From the NCBI RefSeq assembly GCF_026213295.1, contig NC_079422.1, positions 25,124,221-25,188,220 of the forward strand: a stretch of 64,000 nt of DNA, read 5' to 3'. The stretch is from Gadus chalcogrammus (lineage: Eukaryota > Chordata > Actinopteri > Gadiformes > Gadidae). The position numbers and the translations under genes are program-made. Shown piece by piece: positions 51,263-64,000 of this stretch; within the stretch, counting starts at the first letter, position 1, and every line of letters begins with the position of its first letter. The notes under the pieces are model-generated. The model made no database searches. It was not told the DNA's origin and worked only from the letters and a program-made list of their open reading frames with translations.

Positions 51263-51935
51263 TAGCTACCAGGTGAAACGCTCCCAACACAGTTGCGTTG
51301 GAGCAAACTACCTTCCAAGCTACCAGGTGAAACTCCCAACACAGTTGCGTTGGAGCAAACTACCTTCCAGGCTACCAGGTGAAACGCTCCCAACACAGTT
51401 GCGTTGGCGCAAACTACCTTCCCGGCTACCAGGTGAAACGCTCCCAACACAGTTGCGTTGGAGCAAACTACCTTCCAAGCTACAAGGTGAAACTCTTACA
51501 ACGCCTTTGCGTTGGAGCAAACTAGCTTCCAGGCTACCAGGTGAAACGCTCCCAACACAGTTGCGTTGGAGCAAACTACCTTCCAAGCTACCAGGTGAAA
51601 CGCTTCCAACACAGTTGCGTTGGAGCAAACTAGCTTCCAAGCTAACAGGTGAAACGCTCCCAACACAGTTGCGTTGGAGCAAACTAGCTTCCAGGCTATC
51701 AGGTGAAACGCTCCCAACACAGTTGCGTTGGAGCAAACTACCTTCCAGGCTACCAGGTGAAACGCTCCCAACACAGTTGCGTTGGAGCAAACTACCTTCC
51801 AGGCTACCAGGTGAAACGCTCCCAACACAGTTGCGTTGGAGCAAACTCCCTTCCAATCTACCAGGTGAAACTCCCCCAACACAGTTGCGTTGGAGCAAAC
51901 TAGCTTCCAGGCTACCAGGTGAAATTTACTATACA
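51263..51935. repeat. 54-bp minisatellite, about 12 copies
   Basis: Same array as 48108-48880 minus two monomers, with a few private substitutions. Confidence 0.95.
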
Positions 51936-52871
51936 GTCAGTATGTTTACATAGACATCTTATAGCCAAAGGTCGACTATACTCCCCAATTGGACAACAGC
52001 AATTGTCCGAGTACATATTTCAGACTATATTGCACAGAATAAAACCACATTGCAATGACTTAAAATCGTAGTGCATAGAATTGCAAAGAATTGAAATCAC
52101 AAAGAGCATAGAACTGCAAATAATTAAAATCGTATAATGCATAGAATTGCAAAGAATGAAAAATCGTAGTGCATAGAATTGCAAAGAATTAAAATCGTAT
52201 AATGCATAGAATTGCAAAGAATTAAAATCGTATAATGCATAGAATTGCAAAGAATTAAAATCGTATAATGCATAGAATTGCAAAGAATAGTAGTGCATAG
52301 AATTGCAAAGAATTAAAATCGTAGTGCATAGAATTGCAAAGAATTAAAATCGTAGTGCATAGAATTGCAAAGAATTAAAATCAAAGAGCATAGAACTGCA
52401 AATAATTAAAATCGTATAATGCATAGAATTGCAAAGAATTAAAATAGTAGTGCATAGAATTGCAAAGAATTAAAATCGTAGTGCATAGAATTGCAAAGAA
52501 TTAAAATCGTAGTGCATAGAATTGCAAAGAATTAAAATCAAAGAGCATAGAATTGCAAAGAATTAAAATCAAAGAGCATAGAACTGCAAATAATTAAAAT
52601 CGTATAATTGCAAAGAATGAAAAATTGTAGTGCATAGAATTGCAAAGAATTAAAATCGTATAATGCATAGAATTGCAAAGAATGAAAATTCGTAGTGCAT
52701 AGAATTGCAAAGAATTAAAATCACATAGAGCATAGAACTGCAAATAATTAAAATCGTATAATGCATAGAATTGCAAAGAATGAAGAATTGTAGTGCATAG
52801 AATTGCAAAGAATTAAAATCGTATAATGCATAGAATTGCAAAGAATAAAAATAGCAGTGCATAGAATTGAA

Positions 52872-52961
52872 AGGAATAACAAACGATTGGTGACTTACAT
52901 GCCGGCGTCCTCGCTCCCCCGTTGGTGGCCACGTTGTCCGGATTGTTCAGTCAAAAGCGCA
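52872..52961. repeat. Captured fragment of the alpha block, second copy
   Basis: Same fragment and same junctions as 49751-49840, so the capture came before the unit duplication. Confidence 0.85.
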
Positions 52962-53831
52962 CAATTGTCCGAGTACATATTTCAGATTATATTGCACAGA
53001 ATAAAACCACATTGCAATGACTTAAAATCGTAGTGCATAGATTTGCAAAGGATTGAAATCACAAAGAGCATAGAACTGCAAATAATTAAAATCGTATAAT
53101 GCATAGAATTGCAAAGAATGAAAAATCGTAGTGCATAGAATTGCAAAGAATTAAAATCGTATAATGCATAGAATTGCAAAGAATTAAAATCGTATAATGC
53201 ATAGAATTGCAAAGAATAGTAGTGCATAGAATTGCAAAGAATTAAAATCGTAGTGCATAGAATTGCAAAGAATTAAAATCAGAGCATAGAACTGCAAATA
53301 ATTAAAATCGTATAATGCATAGAATTGCAAAGAATTAAATTAGTGCATAGAATTGCAAAGAATTAAAATCGTATAATGCATAGAATTGCAAAGAATGAAA
53401 ATTCGTAGTGCATAGAATTGCAAAGAATTAAAATCACAAAGAGCATAGAACTGCAAATAATTAAAATCGTATAATGCATAGAATTGCAAAGAATGAAAAT
53501 TCGTAGTGCATAGAATTGCAAAGAATTAAAATCACAAAGCATAGAACTGCAAAGAATAAAAATAGCAGTGCATAGAATTGCAAAGAATTAAAATCACAAA
53601 GAGCATAGAACTGCAAAGAATAAAAATAGCAGTGCATAGAATTGCAAAGAATTAAAATCGTAGTGCATAGAATTGCAAAGAATTAAAATCGTATAATGCA
53701 TAGAATTGCAAAGAATTAAAATCGTAGTGCATAGAATTGCAAAGAATTAAAATCGTAGTGCATAGAATCAAACCACATTGCAAAGAATTAAAAATCGTTT
53801 AGCACAGAATAAAACCACATTGAAGTAATCA

Positions 53832-55915
<2,084 letters not shown>

Positions 55916-55916
55916 G

Positions 55917-55991
55917 GCTGGCAGGGGGTCACCAGCCACAACCCTCAGCCTCTGGATGTGTCGTGGCTCACAGCTTCAACCAATGGCAGGC
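55917..55991 (+). pseudogene. aste1: Partial second copy of an aste1 exon
   Basis: Repeats the first half of the exon at 55159 (GGCTGGCAGGGGG to CAATGGCAGGC) with small deletions that break the frame, then stops at a junction to unrelated sequence. The (GT)n-exon unit is thus duplicated in tandem. Confidence 0.75.
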
Positions 55992-56168
55992 TTTCGGGCT
56001 TGGTTAAAATAATCAATTTTCTGATTGAAATCGATCTTACTTTGAGTTCCGCTTTTCTGATAAGATATCCCTGCCAGCCTAAACACAAACATAAGCCTGC
56101 TGCACACATAGGGAGGGAGTAATGAGTGAGGAAGGTACTTTACTTGAAATACAACAAGTGCTACATAC

Positions 56169-58515
56169 CTGTTGTCCCTCCTGTCTGTCGGTTCAGTTCT
56201 CCTTGGACCATGACCATCAGCAGAGCTTTGAGGTGGGTCAGGTCCGGCCCAGGGCTGGCCCTCCTCAGCCAGTAGCGGGTCACAGCCACTGGGAGGCGCA
56301 GGTGAGCCGGAACTCCCTCCAGCGTCTTTTCCTCCACGCCCAGCGTCTCCAGACACACCTGCAGCCTCACAGCGGGGTCTGCTCGACACACAGATTGTAG
56401 ATTCGTTTGCATTCGATGGCTCCCTCTAAAAGTTAACACTGCTATTGTCATTGTGTGACAAGGCTACCTGCTCCCCTACTGATACGATGATGGGACACAC
56501 CTGTCCTCTGCTTAATGAAACAGAATTGAATGGGTGTTTACGGAGCCTGCCAGTCTGGTTCTACCCTTCTATGTTGCATGGGTGCCAGCAGCCTTCCAAC
56601 AATGAAAAAAAAATGAAAAGCATTTTTTTTTAATTAGGTTCATTAAAAGTTTTCTGTTTATAATCCTTGTAATTCCGTAATGAAACTAAAATATTAATTA
56701 CACCGAGGTAGTTCTTAAACAAGTTGACGGTACCGGGTAGAGTGAGGAATTGGACAGATTTGATATGAATGACGCGTTGCTATGACAAAAAAAACAGTTG
56801 TGTATAATATAATGTCTGTTATGTATCCCTAACCCTAATTAAGTTACCCAAAACAAACTTATCGGTTTCATCGATTTAGCCTAGCCCTTTTCTTTGTTTG
56901 GAGCTAACCATGCCGACTGCCAGCGTCCATCCATTATACATCTTTGCTCCATCTCTTATCCATCTGTCATCCAGCTGAATGAGTCGGTAGGCCTACCTGG
57001 GGCAGAGAGTCCAGCATCAGCTTCTGATGTTCGACCTTCGGTTTCACCTCGACATTAACGGCATCCAGACCGTCCCGGTCCACCTCGTCTTCCTCCGCCC
57101 CCCCCCCCCTGGCCCAGCCGCAGCCCGTACAACACCTGCCGGATGGGCCGTGAGATGAGGTTGGAGCTCTGCAGGTCGCAGCGCTCCACCTGGATCCGCA
57201 AAATCTTCCTCCTGTGCAGAAGTATGTCATATTGAAGTATGTTAGCTCCCAGGCCTCCCATGGCCAGGGACGCACGGACCCACTCAGGGACGGAGCTCAA
57301 CTTAGCAGGCAGCTGCGGAACGGTGCCCTTACTCAAGAAGCCAATCAAGAGAGGAGCTGGTGAGCTGGGGAGCTCGTACTCCAGCATGGACTCCCTCAGC
57401 ATATTCTTCACCTCCGCCTGATGTGGGCATCCGTGGCATACTGGTGAAGGAGTTGGACTGGTAACCGGAAGGTGGCCAGTTCGAATCCCGAACCTCCGCG
57501 GATGAGGTGCCCTTGAGCAAGGCACCTGAAATCCCCGGGCGCTGCACCGCGGCAGCCCACTGCTCCGGTAGTGCCGGTGTGCCCCCATGTGTGTAACTGC
57601 ATGTGTGTACCTGTGTGTGCACCTGTATTTGTGTACCCCACGTGTGTGGACCTCTGTGTGTGTATGTGTTCACCAGCTACCCGGATGGGTCAAAAGCAGA
57701 GAAAGAATTTCCCCCTAAAAAGGGATGAATAAAGGACTTATCTTATCTTAAAGCCAACTCAGGAGGCCTTCCAAGTAAGCGGTACTGAACTTCATTTTAG
57801 GACTTCCCGCTGGAAGGAATCGGGCCTACTTAACATCTCTGAGTTTGACGTGGTCTACCTTGACCAGCGAGGCAAAGATGGGCAGCAACTGGGGGTCGAT
57901 ATTGAACACGGTGCAGAACTTGGTCGTGGTGTATAGCTTGCAGTGGATTTCACTGCTGGCCGGACTGTCTTTAACTGATTTCCAGAAGGGAGCCAGGGGC
58001 AAAACCCCTTCTGGAAGGTCATAAATGTAGAAGTCGGTGTCTTCGGACAGCACCGGGCAGGAAACCTCTCTGGCCAGGGCAGCCAGCCGGCCGTCTGCCT
58101 CTCCGAAGCACTTGACCTGCGGCACCCTCAGGTCGTTCAGCGTCTGCTCAAAAACTGACATTACAGAGGGGGGATAGATGCCCTTTTTCTCGCCAGTCAG
58201 AGCGGCAGGGATATTCTGGAGAAGGGCGCTTAGACGGCTCATCCTGGTTTTGAGTTGGACGTCGCTGGTGCCCAAGCCTCCGTCAATCACAACGTATGCT
58301 TTGATTCTACAGTTGTCCAGAGTCTTGAAAAAAGCCTGGACCACCGCCTGGAAGGCCAGGTACTCCCCGCCGTGGTTCTGGTCCAGGTTGGCCATGTTGT
58401 AGAGGTGGTAGGCCAGGTTACAGCCATCCACCACCAGCTCGCTGTTACTGAATTTGATGTCCTGGTAGATCTGGCTGTTTCCCTCCAGCAGGGACCACAA
58501 GCCCTTCACCCCCAT
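56169..58515 (-). pseudogene. aste1: aste1 5' part (asteroid homolog 1), minus strand, disrupted
   Basis: XPG/FEN1-like nuclease family protein; human ASTE1 acts in DNA double-strand break repair. The first exon starts at 58515 with MGVKGLWSLLEGN and keeps the N-domain (LVVDGCNLAYHLYN, YVVIDGG) and the I-domain (CFGEADGRLAALA, then VLSEDTDFYIYDLP). Homology continues in the same frame through a TAG (57826-57828) to YLEGLLSWL at about 57752, where a SINE starts. It resumes at 57420 (AEVKNMLRESML) through PEWVRASLAMGGLGANI and SRPIRQVLYGL, with a 1-nt slip in a G12 run, to the donor at 56997. The next exon, about 56397-56169 (VRLQVCLETLGVEEKTLEGV, RLPVAVTRYWL), ends with donor ACAG|GTATGT in phase 1. 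The stop, the SINE with about 20 codons missing, and the slip indicate a pseudogene. Confidence 0.85.
57421..57750 (+). mobile_element. tRNA-derived SINE inside the aste1 coding region
   Basis: Head with B box CCAGTTCGAATCCCG and an A-box-like GGCATACTGGTGAAGG. The body is rich in TGTGTG, and the tail GGATGAATAAAGGACTTATC is followed by a (CTTAT)n end. A different family from the SINE at 10111. It separates aste1 codons YLEGLLSWL and AEVKNML. No clear target duplication. Confidence 0.8.
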
Positions 58516-58724
58516 TGTGACTGACGGGTCACGTTCTAACTTCACCTGTCAATGGTGACTGGATACGTTCTAACTTCTGTGGTGACTGGACTCACCCAGA
58601 GAGGATCCCAGCTCCTTTAGACACCAACGCAAACACATACCCGCACTGGGAGTGGCTCCTCAGTTCTTCGTAAGTTTTGCTTCTGGACATTTCCAAGGAA
58701 TCATATCATCAACTCTGAATTGCT
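58516..58724. promoter_or_regulatory. aste1 upstream region
   Basis: Sequence 5' of the aste1 start on minus, about 200 bp, up to the edge of beta copy 3. No TATA box or clear motif. It is listed only because a promoter is expected here. Confidence 0.25.
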
Positions 58725-59242
58725 TAATAATGCATACATTAAGTGCCACTGCTATTATCATTATGATTAACCATGTCTGACTATGTACCAACTCTTCCAC
58801 CTACTGCATTTGAGTTGCCATGACAGGGAAATCAATTAAAACCTCTCACATTTTTGTTTACATATCCTTAGGTGTACAGATCAATTCACTCATCACAAAT
58901 TAATTCTTGTCACTTCTTTGAATAGTATGCTTTGAGTTGAGATCGAGTATCAGTTTTACGTATTTTATGAATTGCATCTCTTAATTTGTATCATGACCTG
59001 GACTGTCTATAATAGGCTACATCATTGTAATTAATATCGCTACAGATACTTATATATATATATACTAATGTATAAACTACTGTCACCTTTTCATAGATTG
59101 TTCTAGTAATCTGGGAGAAACCAATTGATGAAAGCAATGGCACGCCTTCATTTGAGTGATTGAACTCTCAACTTCTTTACATTTACATTTAGGAGATGTT
59201 TGCTGACACTTATATCCAAGACTTATTTTTACTCTGTTCCAG

Positions 59243-59632
<390 letters not shown>

Positions 59633-60346
59633 ACCGTTGTGTTTTTTTGTGCAATTGGAACAAGATTGAAGATTTTCTTTTAAATCTTCAAAAACTAGAT
59701 GTAGGAATTGCTTTAAATTAGGAATTGCTTTAAATTGCTTAAACGATTTATGTTTGTTTCAATCTTTATCTCTATGTATTAATTGGGAACTTGAGATACG
59801 ACGTATCTCAAGTATTTGCACTATACCTAGTATATGAAGTTATGGAAGCATGAATGTGGCACAATTCAAATGGAAATGAAATTTGCAATTTGCAATTCAA
59901 GTCATTACATTATGCAATTGACAATTCATTATGCATTTCAATAATGTCATTTGAAAATACGTTATTCAAAGTGTATTTTAATATGCAAATTTTAATATCT
60001 GTTACCTCGGCCAATGTGTCTTTTAAAATCCCTACTGTTAAATGTTTGTGCTTTTTTAAAATGTTTTACATTTCTACACCGATTTACGATTTATCTTTTA
60101 TTACGATGCCTATCGTTATTCGAAACGTAAAAATGCAAAAAAAAAAGTTTTGCATTTGTTCATGTTTGCTTTAGCTGTCTGCTAAATCTTAAAGACTGCA
60201 CTTGCGACAATGCAATTCCTTGCCTTTGTTTTACTTTATGTATCTATTTTATGTTCTCATTTTATTGTATTATCACTTTAGCTTTCTGCTGGATCTCGAA
60301 TGTATTACACTTTCTAAACCAAATAGTTTACTTTGTGTAAACATGT

Positions 60347-60352
60347 AATAAA
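60347..60352 (+). terminator. Poly(A) signal of gene X copy 3
   Basis: AATAAA about 715 bp after the stop codon, in AT-rich 3' UTR-like sequence. Confidence 0.5.
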
Positions 60353-60825
60353 AGCAATTCCGACTCTTATTCTAATAATACATCGAATTATATGTTTCAA
60401 TCTGTTTATATACCATTTTTAGATAACTTTATTTTACATTGCCATGGCAGGTGGTCAAAGTTGTATGTAAAACAATAGGAAAACACAAAAGGGGGTTTGT
60501 GTGAGTGCGTGTATATATATGCGTTTGGAGTGTAGTTGTGCGGGCGTGCGTGTGCGTGCGTGTATGAACAGTGGCGTAAATATCGACTGGCCAATACGAA
60601 ACTCTAAACCCTTAACAATGGTTAAAGAGTAATTTAATAAGTAGGCCCATTGCATTAACTAAATATGACCTATTTGTGTATCGATCAACAAAGTTAGATT
60701 GTCCAAGGGATGATAACAACGCCCCAATACAATTTTCAATATAGGCAAACACTTCAATGAACTAAACTAGTAACTATAGTGCTTGAGGTTAATCTGCAGC
60801 CGGCCTCCTGTCAGATAATCTGATT

Positions 60826-60972
<147 letters not shown>

Positions 60973-61127
60973 CGTGTGAATCTATGCATGTGCATGTTTG
61001 TGTGTGTGTCTGGGTCTGTGTGACATCAACGAGGATTATCAGAAGGCGGGCGGATATCGAGGGAGTGACACATGGCTCCCTAACACAGCACCCTTCTCCG
61101 GGTCGGTACCGTCCGGTCGTCACCGTC

Positions 61128-63684
<2,557 letters not shown>

Positions 63685-63699
63685 CGGAGGAGGAGGAGG

Positions 63700-64000
63700 G
63701 CGGGGGTGGATGATCTGGTGATGGGGGGTGGATGATCTGGTGATGGCAAGGGTGGGGTTGGATGGGTGGGGGTGGATGATCTAGTGATGGGGAGGGTGGG
63801 GTAGATGATCTGGTGATGGGGAGGGTGGGGTAGATGATCTGGTGATGGGGAGGGTGGGGTTGGTTGATCTAGTGATGGGGAGGGTGGGGGTAGATGATCT
63901 GGTGATGGGGAGGGTGGGGGTGATGATCTGGTGATGGGGAGGGTGGGGGTAGATGATCTGGTGATGGGGAGGGTGGGGGTGGATGATCTGGTGATGGGGA
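63700..64000. repeat. 30-bp G-rich minisatellite after tmem17
   Basis: About ten copies of a monomer with GATGATCTGGTGATGGGGAG followed by GGTGGGGG, starting within 20 bp of the tmem17 stop codon and running off the window. Repeated G runs could form quadruplexes. Confidence 0.9.

Larger units (their letters stand above)
50709..53831. repeat. Cluster 2 HOR unit 2 (3123 bp)
   Basis: Near-identical repeat of 47554-50708. The 54-bp array (51263-51935) is 108 bp, exactly two monomers, shorter. The AT-rich array has small monomer gains. The captured fragment is at 52872-52961. Confidence 0.9.

Overview
The window looks like vertebrate, most likely teleost, nuclear DNA. Its genes are split by spliceable introns. 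It carries a Rex3-type (RTE) LINE, fish-type Ty3/gypsy and BEL/Pao LTR retrotransposons, tRNA-derived SINEs, hAT-like and Harbinger-like MITEs, and more than a dozen long (GT)n/(CA)n tracts. That dinucleotide density would suit a codfish relative, but the species is a guess. There are no bacterial-type genes, rRNA, functional tRNA or CRISPR.

Layout. 1-7584: five head-to-tail higher-order repeat (HOR) units of about 1.36-1.58 kb, each joining a 54-bp minisatellite to a 31-33-bp AT-rich minisatellite. 7585-8930: single-copy-like flank ending in (GT)n. 9200-15110, 23960-27990 and 58725-62375: three differently truncated copies of one segmental duplication carrying an unrecognised small multi-exon gene ('gene X') followed by tmem17. 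Gene X has exon 1 only at 21551-21644 and its normal last exon only at 59593-59632. tmem17 is complete only at 61128-63684; the copy at 13174-14617 is a frameshifted two-exon remnant invaded by MITEs. 16628-17955 and 28256-30150: a second duplicated block; the second copy is split by a 700-bp solo LTR with a 5-bp target duplication. 20790-21337: L1-like ORF1 remnant. 30566-34545: nearly full-length Rex3 on the minus strand, split near its 5' end by a hAT-type MITE. 37153-40891: decayed gypsy element on plus, abutting tail-to-tail a decayed BEL/Pao element on minus (40892-about 46100). 46375-53831: a second satellite cluster with two 3.1-kb HOR units. 53832-55158: copy of the 7585-8930 flank. 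55159-58515: aste1 (asteroid homolog 1) in two opposed pieces, with the 5' two thirds on minus (interrupted by a stop and a SINE) and the last two exons on plus. 63685-64000: G-rich 30-bp minisatellite.

The only gene that looks intact is tmem17, a ciliary transition-zone membrane protein. Gene X and aste1 are scrambled or degraded as assembled. I see no new biochemical system. The distinctive content is structural: HOR satellites built from two unrelated minisatellites, segmental duplications whose homology often changes at (GT)n tracts, empty-site comparisons that date individual insertions, and a splice-donor loss that gives gene X a new C-terminus in two copies. The tandem near-identical units and the aste1 inversion could also be assembly artefacts, which only long reads can settle.
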